Shown in pieces: positions 27,601 through 36,268 of a stretch of 64,000 bases of DNA. How positions within the stretch are numbered: the first letter of the stretch is position 1; the number at the start of each line of letters is the position of its first letter. Below the pieces are notes generated by a model that saw only the letters and a list, made by a program, of their open reading frames with translations, was not told where the DNA came from and searched no databases. Source of the stretch: Polaribacter sp. ALD11 (GTDB lineage: Bacteria; Bacteroidota; Bacteroidia; Flavobacteriales; Flavobacteriaceae); assembly GCF_002831685.1 (NCBI RefSeq), contig NZ_CP025119.1:35001-99000 (forward strand). Reading direction: 5' to 3'. The translations under genes were made by a program, and so were the position numbers.

Positions 27601-28770
27601 AAGGTTCATATTCTCATACAATAATTGAAACTTCTTTTCTTGTTCTTTAATTGCTTTTTCTGCTTGTTTTTTCTCTGTAATATCGTGCATTATCCCTACA
27701 ACTGAAATTAAATTACCAGCATCATTTTTATTTTCACTCACGTATAAATCGCACCATATTTCCCTTCCGTTTTTATGAAGGTATTTTCTCTGATGACTGT
27801 AATGGTTTATTTTACCCGATAGAACCTGCTGGTAAAGAGAAGCATCTTTTTCGTCAGGGTGCAGTATCATGCTAGTTTTCTTCCCTATAGCTTCTTCATA
27901 GCTATAGCCAAATAAATTCTGCCATGTTTTGTTTACAAATAAATATGTACCTTCTACATTAACTTCTGCTATTGCAACGCTGGGACCATTAAGGATTGTT
28001 TGATATCTTATCAATGTTTCCTTTAATTGGTTATGTATTTTTAAAAATCCGTTTGCCAGTTCAGAAATTTCGTCTCTCCCTTCAAATAAAGGTTTATTTA
28101 GCTGTCCTGGGTTTTCAAATCCTTTGACAATATTTACAATTCGCTGTAGAAAGACAAAATTAAAAATCAACCACAAAATGAAACTAAAAACGATATACAG
28201 TCCAAATTTTATTCCTGATTTCGACCAAATTTCTTGTTGTAGTTCTTGTAATTCTTCTGTTAAATCTTTGGTTATAATCAGTTGGCCTGTTAAATCGGGT
28301 AAGAAATTACCCTCTGTTGTACCAACAAATACCTGATTGTATGAATACAGAATACGATCAGACTCATGATAATCTATTTTTAGGCCATAATCCTTAAGTT
28401 GAGGTATAGAGATGCCCGGAAAAACACTATCGGAAACCTGTAAAATACTCTTTCCTTCAAGTCGAAAATCATTGGCTGCAATAATTTTTTGATTTTCATC
28501 GACCAACAAAACGTGTGTTATATTTTTAAAGCCACTAATATGATTTATAATGTCGTGTGCTTCATTGGTGTTTTTATTTCGTATCGAATTTTCAACCTGC
28601 ATACTTAGCAACAAGCCTGTTTCTCTAATTTGCTCTGTAGTTCTTCTAATTGTTTGTGAGGTGAGGCTATGCTTGCTACTATAAAAATCTGCGAGTAATA
28701 AAATAAGGTTTAATAAAAGAATTCCAATAGGAATACTATACCGTAAAGGAAAATTTTTAATTTTTAACAT
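24634..28770 (-). CDS. Multi-PAS hybrid-free sensor histidine kinase (HisKA_3 type)
   Basis: A 1378-residue inner-membrane kinase. Membrane segments are at about 12-28 and 198-218, bounding a periplasmic sensor of about 165 residues. A HAMP-like linker (GRDEISELANGFLKIHNQLK) follows, then seven PAS/PAC units, each closing with a D-I/V-T-x-x-K/Q-x-A type PAC end. The HisKA_3 phospho-acceptor is in IASNIHDHLSQSL near residue 1180, and the HATPase domain has QEVVTNAIKYSS, VDNGVGFD and GSGFGLFTVQERI. It overlaps the binding-protein gene upstream by 14 bases and the NarL regulator downstream by 4. The number of PAS domains suggests several cytoplasmic inputs. No receiver domain is fused to it. Confidence 0.93.
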   Translation of the reverse strand: MLKIKNFPLRYSIPIGILLLNLILLLADFYSSKHSLTSQTIRRTTEQIRETGLLLSMQVENSIRNKNTNEAHDIINHISGFKNITHVLLVDENQKIIAANDFRLEGKSILQVSDSVFPGISIPQLKDYGLKIDYHESDRILYSYNQVFVGTTEGNFLPDLTGQLIITKDLTEELQELQQEIWSKSGIKFGLYIVFSFILWLIFNFVFLQRIVNIVKGFENPGQLNKPLFEGRDEISELANGFLKIHNQLKETLIRYQTILNGPSVAIAEVNVEGTYLFVNKTWQNLFGYSYEEAIGKKTSMILHPDEKDASLYQQVLSGKINHYSHQRKYLHKNGREIWCDLYVSENKNDAGNLISVVGIMHDITEKKQAEKAIKEQEKKFQLLYENMNLGVTYQNNKGQITDANPAAKKKIGLYLDQIHGKTSLDLTWKSIHEDGSTYSSNTHPSILALKTGKPILNKVMGIIHTSNNKCRWIKIDAIPQFKDGENKAYQVFATFDDITDIKKAEFLLKENEQRYVKAQQLGKVGNWEYNIQTEMVWGSDETLRIFGFDTKINYFTRDFVNTCITERKFVNKALTNLIEKGKEYDIEYEIITNNEGKSRIVHSKAELIKDKQGNPIKIIGVLLDITDRKRAEIELKESEEKFFKIFKNSPNSILLIKFSNYEIINTNDATFKISGYSSEDLKGKKITQIDIWKSQDDRTDFINQLIKIGKVENFEAGFITRSKEAKIWLVSAEIIQINKEKFILGIIKDVTEIRKAQYELKTQAEFITTMTENQPASIVACNAEGKLVLFNKAAKEWHGVDILKIPQEKWAENYGLYKEDAKTLLKTDEIPLIQAFNGKKILNLEIIIKATNQNPRVVVCNGASFFDAKGIKLGAVIVMNDVTHQKLIENNLKRSESKIKKVLIEVERSEFLLNESGKIAKIGAWELDLATQKIRWSNQVFKLHGIPIGEVPPLDQALAYYVEGSGEILKKAIEESITNNKKYELELRLNDARNEKLWVNAIGYPVTNKAGEVTGLRGTIQDITEQKRIRAEIEKTQEMYRLLANNTNDLICLQEPDSTFKYISPSIKNLLGYEQSEFIGKQILSIVHKDDVQSLKEVNRYIDMKAFPFRVRHKEGHFIWLEFLTSPVYKDKKISYYVTTARDITQWMLANQEIQEYQTSLQKLTTEITMVEEKQKKEIASNIHDHLSQSLVISKMKINELEKRSDLKMIDEDLQFIKAHISDALENSRKITYELSPPILYQLGIIEALNWLLEDVETTHKIAYRLKSNVDNINLNDLKSILLYRSIQEVVTNAIKYSSASLITLDLDKNKLGINILIVDNGVGFDTSVLNNLHNHSGSGFGLFTVQERIRNIQGIFKITSKINVGTTIKIFVPLAE

Positions 28771-29713
28771 CTATATTTTTTATGATACTAGTATCAATTA
28801 ATTTCGTGACATTATGGTTTGTCTCAATTAATTTATAATCAACCATTTTTTTATTTACTTTTGAAAGTGTTTTAAAATAACTTGCTTTCGGATTTTTAAT
28901 TGACCTCTTATTATCATTTAAATTTAAAATTGTAACCCCATTTAGTGCTTTTATAAATTCTTCAGATGATATGTTTTGTCTTGCCGTAAATTCGGGTTTA
29001 TATTTCTCAGGGTCTTTACGATAAACTTCTAGTACTTCAAAAAAACCCTTACATAATACTTCAAACTGTTCTCTTTTTTTAGATATTATCATCGGTGTTG
29101 AAATTAAAACATCTGAAATTTCAAAAGGAATTTCTTTGCTATTACATAATTCTACTGCACCTTGTTTCTTAATTTTTGTGGCAAATGGTTCGTAGGTAAT
29201 CACTGCATCAAAAAGTCCGTTATCATAAGCTTGTGGTTGGTTGGCAATATCTACTGGTACATGTGTAATCTCATTAGGAGACAAACCATATAATTCTAAA
29301 AAACGAAACATTAGAAATATGCCCAGGGGACTTGCTTCGGCACCCAATCTTTTCCCTTTTAACCCTTTCATAGATGTTATTTCAGGCTTTGCTAGAAGAA
29401 TGTCTCCTCCAGACGAATAATCGATAACCATTAAAATACGGTCTTTCAAATTATTATCATTCATTTTTAAAAAAATATGGTCAGTACCAATTAACGCGTC
29501 TAACAAGCCTGTTTCATAAGCCCTAAGTAACTCTGATGGTGTTTGGTAATCGATAAGCTGAATATTCATGTCTTTATAATACCCTAAATTTTCTGCTAAA
29601 TGAAAAAACTCGTTGGGAGGCCAAAGTAACATGCCTACTCTTAAAGGTTCAGGTGTCTTGTTTTTACAGGATAAAAATAAAATTATAATTAAAAGGGGAA
29701 TAATTTTTTTCAT
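28757..29713 (-). CDS. NitT/TauT-type substrate-binding lipoprotein without a transporter
   Basis: A 318-residue periplasmic binding lipoprotein. The signal peptide ends at the lipobox FLSCKNK (Cys16). The NMT1/SsuA-like fold is shown by LRVGMLLWPPNEFFHLAENLG, the A-Y-E-T-G-x-x-D-A-L-I-G-T stretch, GLKGKRLGAEASPLG, and the FDAVITYEPFATKI segment near residue 175. No ABC permease or ATPase gene is near. Instead the gene overlaps the multi-PAS kinase by 14 bases, which suggests the protein delivers a ligand signal to the kinase periplasmic domain. The ligand is unknown; thiamine precursors, sulfonates and nitrate are bound by relatives. Confidence 0.88.
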   Translation of the reverse strand: MKKIIPLLIIILFLSCKNKTPEPLRVGMLLWPPNEFFHLAENLGYYKDMNIQLIDYQTPSELLRAYETGLLDALIGTDHIFLKMNDNNLKDRILMVIDYSSGGDILLAKPEITSMKGLKGKRLGAEASPLGIFLMFRFLELYGLSPNEITHVPVDIANQPQAYDNGLFDAVITYEPFATKIKKQGAVELCNSKEIPFEISDVLISTPMIISKKREQFEVLCKGFFEVLEVYRKDPEKYKPEFTARQNISSEEFIKALNGVTILNLNDNKRSIKNPKASYFKTLSKVNKKMVDYKLIETNHNVTKLIDTSIIKNIDVKN

Positions 29714-30059
29714 TCTAATATTTTACTGGCTTCAGTTATACTATAGTTTATTTTACCCTTCATTTTTACTAATAAAAATATGAAGTAAAAGATATGAAGC
29801 TAACAATATAATTCCTATTAGCAACTATAAATAATGTAAGTCTAAGGTGTTTTTATTACTTTTGAATAATTCGAGTTCTTATTATAAATGGGGTGTTTTT
29901 TTTACATCAATTTGAAAAACATGGTATTAGGTTAAAATTTAATCTATGAAATATATTTGATATTTTTTAAAGATAAAAAAAAATGCTACGTATTATACTA
30001 ATATAGGTTGCTCTTTTTAGGAATAAAAATTTTGACTATAAATTTTTAAATAATCAGTT
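29714..30059. other. Gene-free region upstream of the binding-protein operon
   Basis: AT-rich DNA with no supportable gene. It should contain the promoter of the signalling operon; no convincing TAnnTTTG was found on the minus strand. Confidence 0.4.
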
Positions 30060-30440
30060 CAGGTCAATTTACGTTATTTCTGCAATATGATTTGTATTTG
30101 ATTTCAAATGACCTTAAGCAGATTTTCTTAAACTTAAGCTAAAATGAGTTCTTAAATTATTGATTGTTTTGTCATTTATTGAGTATTAATAGTATTTTTA
30201 ATACAACCTTTAAGTCCATGTTTATATTTTAAAGTTCTGTTAATTTTTCTACAATAGTATTTTTTTATCAATCATATTGATGTGCCGTTACTTTTGGTGT
30301 ATTTGATTTCTCTATTTGAATGGTAGATCAATTTTTCATTAAGGCATTTTCTATTTTTAAAAGCTACAGCGAGTGCTTCTTTGCAAAGCGATGTTATTAT
30401 ATTATTATGAAATTTATAAGTCATAATTTGTTTAGAATAA
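30060..30440 (-). pseudogene. IS3-family transposase remnant
   Basis: The minus strand reads LAVAFKNRKCLNEKLIYHSNREIKYTKSN near 30410-30290 (the second catalytic Asp of the HSDRG motif is now Asn), then INRTLKYKHGLKGCIKN and finally NLRTHFSLSLRKSA followed by a stop near 30110. These correspond to the second-half blocks of IS3 orfB. Stops and missing segments show it is dead. The expected first catalytic region was not found at the right distance, so the element is truncated or interrupted. Confidence 0.65.
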
Positions 30441-31640
30441 GTATCTATTACATTACCTCTTATCAGTTTTAATGTATTTTATATTACTTAGCCAGAGCTG
30501 TTCTTTACGAGTATTAACTTGGTCTTTAATCAGGTTTTATACTTTCTAAATTGATGATTTGAGTTTGTTTTTACGTAATTTTTAATCGTTAGGAACGAGC
30601 AAATTATGAAACTTTAAAAAGTATAAAATTTGTATCTGCCTATTTCGATTATTTATTATATAGGGGTGTTTTTGAGCGTGTTATGAAGCTTAACTCCATT
30701 ATTTCTCATGCCCACTTGTTTGCTGTATTTTTGTACTATTAGGATGAGTTTTTCATTATTTATTTGTTTGTTGTGTTTGGCTCTAAATCTTTATAAAAGA
30801 CTTGTTTACTAATCTAAAAAGATTAATAGAGTCATTTTCTTTTAAAATGTTTTTCTTTTTTAGTTATATCTTGTCTGCTAATATTTTAGGCAACGACTTT
30901 TTTGCTAAGTCGATTCCAATAATGATTTCCAAGTCGGCAATAATATCTTACAGAAAATACGATACAAACTTCATTTTTTCAATATGTTACTTTGGTTTTT
31001 TAATTTCTCATAAATTTACACATATCAGTATTTTGTTAGACTAACATAATGTGTTTTTTATCCAATAATCAATTGTAGTTCTGGTAACACTATATTTTTT
31101 AGAAGTATGATTCGTAGAGATTTATCCATTTTGAATTTGGTTAACGACGAATGAGTTGCTTTTTGGTCAGTTTTATATATATTCATAATTGACTATCATT
31201 AAGTTATGAATATTTAATCGATCTATATCAGGAAAATATAGACTAAACATAGTAATTATTAAAGGTAAATAAGGACAAGGACTCAACTTTTACAACACTA
31301 AATTGTCATTTGATATAAAATAGCAGAAATTAGAGCGACTTAGTTTCAAAAGAATAATTCTAGGCATTTTTTTTAAAAATCGATAGAACTCCCCGATGCT
31401 ATGCGTCGGTGGTTAATAGGAAATTTTGAAAAACCTGGTTTTTCATCAAACTAAAAAATAAGTTTTTTTTCCACTTAATACCCCGATGGTTCTGCCTTGA
31501 GGTAGTTCATTGAAATAAATAAATACAAACCTTCCAACAAATTCCTTTTAGTTATAAATAGCTTAAAATTATAATTCTTTAAGAAAACCTAATATTCCTT
31601 TAGGATTAATAATAATATATATAGTTATAATGTTAATTAA
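30441..31640. other. Degenerate gene-poor region
   Basis: About 1.2 kb of AT-rich DNA without an intact gene. On the minus strand near 31110-31045 a short helix-turn-helix-like reading SKKYSVTRTTIDYWIKNTL is visible, possibly an orfA piece belonging to the IS3 remnant. The plus-strand 80-codon frame at 30802-31044 has no recognisable content. From 31200 to 31640 nothing was identified. Confidence 0.45.
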
Positions 31641-31679
31641 TTGATAATTGTATATTAGCATTAGCTAATATAGTATCAA
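31641..31679. promoter_or_regulatory. Nested dyad upstream of the metalloprotease gene
   Basis: TTGATA (31641-31646) mirrors TATCAA (31674-31679), and inside TATTAGC (31653-31659) mirrors GCTAATA (31664-31670). The two nested inverted repeats lie just upstream of a -7-like element, the place expected for an operator. No matching regulator is known. Confidence 0.4.
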
Positions 31680-31699
31680 TTAGCTATTACCTTTAGTGT

Positions 31700-31707
31700 T
31701 AATTTTG
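31700..31707 (+). promoter_or_regulatory. Probable -7 element for the metalloprotease gene
   Basis: TAATTTTG matches TAnnTTTG and lies 27 bases before the ATG at 31735. Confidence 0.45.
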
Positions 31708-31734
31708 TGTTTATTAATTGTAAACAAAGATATT

Positions 31735-34700
31735 ATGAAATTAAAATTATTATTATTATTATTTCTGCTTTTCAGTTTATTAAACGTTAACGCTCAGAGT
31801 ATATCGTGTCGAGCAGCAGAGGAAAACGCAAAAGTGTATAGAGATAACCCGAGTGCGCTTCAGGAAAAGAAAGACTTTGATATTTTTAGTAAAGAATTTG
31901 CTTTAAAGCAAAAAAAGGAATCTACAAAACAAGAAGCAGTGTCATATACCATACCTGTTGTTTTTCATGTTTATGGAGACATTCAAAGTGGTCAAACTGT
32001 AACTTATGACAAAATTGTTACACATCTAAGGCATCTTAATGATGACTTTAACGGAAGAAATGATGATTATGAAACAGTTGAAGATTTTTTCAAATCTCGT
32101 AGAGGAACTTTAGACATTGAATTTAAGTTGGCTAAAATAGACCCGAACGGAGGTTGTACTAATGGTGTCGTTTTTCATTCAGCAAAAAATGGCTATGGTA
32201 ATGGTGGTGGTTATGATGACCAAATTGCTGCAGATGCATGGGATAATGAAAAGTATATGAATGTATACATTCAAAATGATTTATATAACGAAGGTTCATT
32301 AACGAACTCTGGTGTTGCTTGGTATCCTAACACAGGTATGACAGATGCTAATACAGCTCGTGTAGTATTTAACGGTGCTTACTTGTATGACAACTCTTAC
32401 AGTAAAGAGTTCTCAGCAACTTTAACACATGAATTTGGTCATTTCATGAATTTAATACACACTTTCGAGGGAGGTTGTTCGGGTACGGATGAAGTAGCCG
32501 ATACTCCTAAAGAAGATGCAGCACATACCCTAGCTTGTTCTCCTGGAACAAATTGTGATGGTGACAAAGTAAATATTGAAAATTATATGGGTTACAATGG
32601 AGCTCAAGGTTGTTACAAAATGTACACCCAAGGTCAAATTACTCGTATGCTTGCTGCTTTACAACATCCAGCACGTGTAACACTATGGCAACCACAAAAC
32701 CTTATAGACACAGGAGTTAACTCAACAGGAAGTACTTTAGTAGCATCAGCAACATCTTTCAAAGAAGCTGTTATTAATGATGGTTCTTTCGACACTTCTT
32801 CTATAGTAAGTTTAGATGGAGGAAAAGAATTTACAATGACTTCAGGGACAATGACTGCAGGTACTCATTACACACATACTTTCCCTGCAGGTGTTACACC
32901 CGTTTTAACAGTTAACTCAAATAATGAGGTTAGTATTACTATTACAGGAAACGCTACAAATCATGCACTTGCTAATAATGCATCAGGAGATATTGCTTTT
33001 TTACCTGCAGCTTTTTCTGGAGGAACTACTGATTTATCTTGTACTTCATTATACTTCAACTTTAAATATGCAGATCCTTACGGTATCTTTTTTGTTGACA
33101 TGCCAAACGTTGTTATATCTTCGTCTTTAGGTTGGAAATACTTCGAAATAGCTATTGGAAGCGACCCTGCTTTTGGAGGCTGGAGATTTGAAGCTAATGC
33201 ATTAAAAATAGAGACCTATGATAAAAATTTAGTTTGTGAAGCAGGAACAAGAAACATTTCCTTATTAGCTCCAAATGTTGGTATTGATGCATCAAGTAAC
33301 CTTACTGCTCCTGAAGCTTATCCAAACCAGCTTGATTTGCGTACGGCAAGTTATACTGCTTGGGATGGAAAAACAGGATATGTAGGATTTGATTATTTAA
33401 TTGATGGCGCTACTTGCTATGGATGGTTTAAAGTTACTGTAGATGCTGATGGAGATGGATACACTATTTCTGAGTATGCTTATAACACGGAACCGGGTAA
33501 GGTTATTTACACAGGTATGACTGAAAAAGTTTCTGTTGTTTTATCTGCAGACACTCTATATGAATCAAATGCAAATGATGGTACTATAACAAACACTAGT
33601 ATTATTTCATTATCAACAAACAATAGTACTTTTACAAAAAGTAGTGGAAATTTCACCGCTGGTACAGATTACACCATAACAGGAGTTCCTGCAGGATTTA
33701 CAGCTACCCTTACTCTTCAAAGTAATTCAGAAGTAGAGGTTTCTTTTACAGGAAACGCAACTTCTCATCTTCCAGCTAATGATGCTGCTGTAGTAATAAC
33801 TTTTAAAGATGCCGCTATTACTGGAGGTGTTGCTGTTCTAGATAATGCAGAGAAAACAATTAATTTAAAATTTGAAGCTCCTTATGGTATCTTTTATGTT
33901 GATAATCCAGATTATACTGTTTCTCAAGCTTCAGGGTGGCAGTGGTTTTACTTAGACATTGGAGATGAAACAGAATATGGTGCGTGGGCATTTGATGCTA
34001 CTAATTTGAAAATAGAAACTTATGGTAAAAGATTAGTTACTGAAACAGGGACTAGAAACATTAGTTTAATACCTGTAGCTACAACTATAGATGGTTCAAA
34101 CAATTTTACTGCTCCAGGTGATTACCCAGATCAATTAGATTTAAGAACTTCTACATACACAACTTGGGACGGTCAAACTGGTTTTGTTGGTTTCGAATAT
34201 ACAAGCAGAGGACGTATTTGCTATGGTTGGTTTCATGTAAAAGTTGAAGCAGGAGGAACAGGGTATACTGTTTTAGATTTTGCTTATAACACAAAACCAA
34301 ACGAGCTTATTATAACAGGTACAGATCAATCTGGAAATTCTGTTCAAGCTCCTTCTTACTTAGCTGCTGCTGGTAATGTACAGAATTTAGAAGCTAATTT
34401 ATCATGGACAAACAATGCTGCAAGTGCTACAAGCGTAATAGTTGAAAGAGCTGGAGCAGATAATGTTTTTGCAGAAATTGCTACTCTAACAGGTACAGCA
34501 ACAAGTTATACCGATACAGGATTAACAAAAGAAGTTACTTACAAATATAGAGTTAGGGCTTTAGAGGCTGCTGAATATTCTGAATATTCAAACGTTACTT
34601 CTGTATTACTCTCGGACAGTCCTTCACCTACATTGGACGCGCCTATTCTTTATGGTACAGTATATGAAGAGTATTTTTATGTACAATGGGAACCGATTAG

Positions 34701-35163
34701 TGGTGCTACTCAATATGAAGTTCAATTAAAAGATGCTTCAGGAGATTGGGTAACCCTTGAAACAGTTGATGCTCCTGGTTATTATTTATTAATTAATAAA
34801 CAAGGAGAACAAATAATATATGAGGTTAGAGTTAGAGCTATAAACACTTCTGAAACAAGTGCTAGGAGTTATGTAACAGTAAATTTAGATGATAAATCTT
34901 TTGTACTATCTACAACTAATTACGCGTTAAATATTAAGTCTTTTACTATATATCCTAATCCTGCTTCAGATATTGTAGAGTTTAATTTTAATAATCTAGA
35001 TGCTAGCAAAATAACATTAACTATTTATAATATAAGTGGTGCTGTAGTTGATGTTGTTAAAAATGCATCAAGATATTCTGTTAATCACCTTGCAAAAGGA
35101 ATGTACATTGTTATTGCAACAGATGGTAACTTTGTTGAAACCCAAAAATTATTAATAAAATAG
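31735..35163 (+). CDS. Secreted M43 metalloprotease with type IX sorting domain
   Basis: A 1142-residue exported zinc protease. The ATG at 31735 is chosen since it starts the signal peptide MKLKLLLLLFLLFSLLNVNAQ. The pappalysin-type M43 domain has the zinc motif HEFGHFMNLIH from residue 232, with Asn where the metzincin consensus has Gly, cysteines as in GGCSGTDEVADTP, and a Met-turn in NYMGYNG near 284. Residues about 334-600 and 601-865 are two copies of one beta-rich module; each ends with a W-D-G-x-T-G-[YF]-V-G-F ... CYGWF stretch. Two fibronectin type III-like domains follow, then a type IX C-terminal sorting domain (TIYPNPASDIVEF to QKLLIK). Role: extracellular protein degradation. It may expose glycoprotein substrates for the neighbouring N-glycan locus. 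Confidence 0.92.
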   Translation: MKLKLLLLLFLLFSLLNVNAQSISCRAAEENAKVYRDNPSALQEKKDFDIFSKEFALKQKKESTKQEAVSYTIPVVFHVYGDIQSGQTVTYDKIVTHLRHLNDDFNGRNDDYETVEDFFKSRRGTLDIEFKLAKIDPNGGCTNGVVFHSAKNGYGNGGGYDDQIAADAWDNEKYMNVYIQNDLYNEGSLTNSGVAWYPNTGMTDANTARVVFNGAYLYDNSYSKEFSATLTHEFGHFMNLIHTFEGGCSGTDEVADTPKEDAAHTLACSPGTNCDGDKVNIENYMGYNGAQGCYKMYTQGQITRMLAALQHPARVTLWQPQNLIDTGVNSTGSTLVASATSFKEAVINDGSFDTSSIVSLDGGKEFTMTSGTMTAGTHYTHTFPAGVTPVLTVNSNNEVSITITGNATNHALANNASGDIAFLPAAFSGGTTDLSCTSLYFNFKYADPYGIFFVDMPNVVISSSLGWKYFEIAIGSDPAFGGWRFEANALKIETYDKNLVCEAGTRNISLLAPNVGIDASSNLTAPEAYPNQLDLRTASYTAWDGKTGYVGFDYLIDGATCYGWFKVTVDADGDGYTISEYAYNTEPGKVIYTGMTEKVSVVLSADTLYESNANDGTITNTSIISLSTNNSTFTKSSGNFTAGTDYTITGVPAGFTATLTLQSNSEVEVSFTGNATSHLPANDAAVVITFKDAAITGGVAVLDNAEKTINLKFEAPYGIFYVDNPDYTVSQASGWQWFYLDIGDETEYGAWAFDATNLKIETYGKRLVTETGTRNISLIPVATTIDGSNNFTAPGDYPDQLDLRTSTYTTWDGQTGFVGFEYTSRGRICYGWFHVKVEAGGTGYTVLDFAYNTKPNELIITGTDQSGNSVQAPSYLAAAGNVQNLEANLSWTNNAASATSVIVERAGADNVFAEIATLTGTATSYTDTGLTKEVTYKYRVRALEAAEYSEYSNVTSVLLSDSPSPTLDAPILYGTVYEEYFYVQWEPISGATQYEVQLKDASGDWVTLETVDAPGYYLLINKQGEQIIYEVRVRAINTSETSARSYVTVNLDDKSFVLSTTNYALNIKSFTIYPNPASDIVEFNFNNLDASKITLTIYNISGAVVDVVKNASRYSVNHLAKGMYIVIATDGNFVETQKLLIK

Positions 35164-35220
35164 TTTAATTTGAACTATTCAAACTAATTAGTATTGGTTG
35201 TTTGAAAATACTACAAATAG

Positions 35221-35253
35221 AAACACTTGCAATTTTTTGCAAGTGTTTTTTTT
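35221..35253 (+). terminator. Metalloprotease terminator
   Basis: AAACACTTGCAA (35221-35232) pairs perfectly with TTGCAAGTGTTT (35237-35248) around TTTT, followed by T residues to 35253. It begins about 60 bases after the stop codon. Confidence 0.92.
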
Positions 35254-35255
35254 AT

Positions 35256-36138
35256 ACCCTATCCTAAATTGTTTGTCCTTAGTATTTAAACATCTGTCAT
35301 CTAAAAATAAAACTTCTACTTAAAATAATATCTCTATATCTACAATTATTAGTCTAATACCTTTGATAAACATTGTATTATAAGTAATCAATACTATCTA
35401 TGGAACCGTTATAGTTACATCATATACAGCTCTACAAGTTGTATTTATTTGAGCAGTCTTTTGTGTAGCATTTTCTAAATACGATACTTTCACATGAAAT
35501 TCTGTAGGCATTTGATAAACGCGTGTTCTTGTAATATCTGATAAAGAGCTATTAATCGTTATTACTATTACACATACAATACTATTGTAAATGATACTGA
35601 TATCGTAGGGATTTGAACTTTTTTAGGAATCTCAAAAACCAAAAAGGTTCCTGTTGTAGTTCCTAATAATAGCATAGTGTTAGTAGCAAATGGAATTTAG
35701 TAGGAATGTTTACCGTATCAATTAATTTAAAGAGTAATGCCAATGGAACAAATAACTTTTTATTGATGAATAGAATAAACTTAGCCCTAGATAGAGTTGC
35801 TGTATATCAATGGAATGCAAATATACCCTCTTATGATTTTTTTAATCATACTATAATAGTGTAAGCACAGATTTTTAGAAGCAGCTGGAAATAGGATTTA
35901 GTTTTATTGCTTAAAAAGGGAGATACTTTTGCACCTCTGGTTATATGTATTTAGTTCTGAAAATAAAGAAAGACAAAACCTTAGTGTAATTACTTCTTTT
36001 TTAACTTCAATTTAAAGATATTAGAACTAGGAATCTCTCATAAAGATTCAATTAAAGGTTTAAGACAGTCTTCAAGTAGATTCTACAATTTCTAAAAAGA
36101 TAAACTTTATAGTGAACAAGAGCAATTAATCTTATGTC
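35256..36138. other. Degenerate region without an intact gene
   Basis: Nearly 0.9 kb with only short readable stretches. The minus strand reads SLSDITRTRVYQMPTEFHVK then SYLENATQKTAQINTTC-RAVYDVTITVP near 35555-35400, and the plus strand reads SINLKSNANGTNNFLLMNRI near 35720-35780. They look like protein sequence, but I recognise no family, and stops interrupt both. A decayed gene is likely. Confidence 0.4.
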
Positions 36139-36180
36139 AAAAACAAAAAAAGCTGAACAATGGTGTTAGTGTTCAGCTTT
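36139..36180 (-). terminator. Terminator of the N-glycan operon
   Basis: AAAGCTGAACA (36149-36159) pairs with TGTTCAGCTTT (36170-36180) around a ten-base loop. On the minus strand the stem runs into a T-rich tract (complement of 36139-36150). It lies 90 bases past the last gene of the operon. Confidence 0.85.
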
Positions 36181-36268
36181 AATTTGAAAATTAAGTTTTA
36201 TAACTACTTGTTTGTATTATTTTGGATAGTGTCTTTTAAGTTGTATTTATAATAGTTAAAGTAATTTC

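Noticed and set aside
30890..31000. Minus-strand reading GIDLAKKSLPKI, suggesting an IS110-type transposase start
   Set aside because: The match is short, followed at once by stops, and no other IS110 block is nearby. It is more likely chance or part of the IS3-type remnant.
30802..31044. Plus-strand 80-codon open frame
   Set aside because: Hydrophobic, low-complexity content with no start context, lying in degenerate DNA. No family features are visible.
35395..35780. Possible genes in both strands of the degenerate region
   Set aside because: Short protein-like stretches exist, but stops interrupt them and no family could be named.
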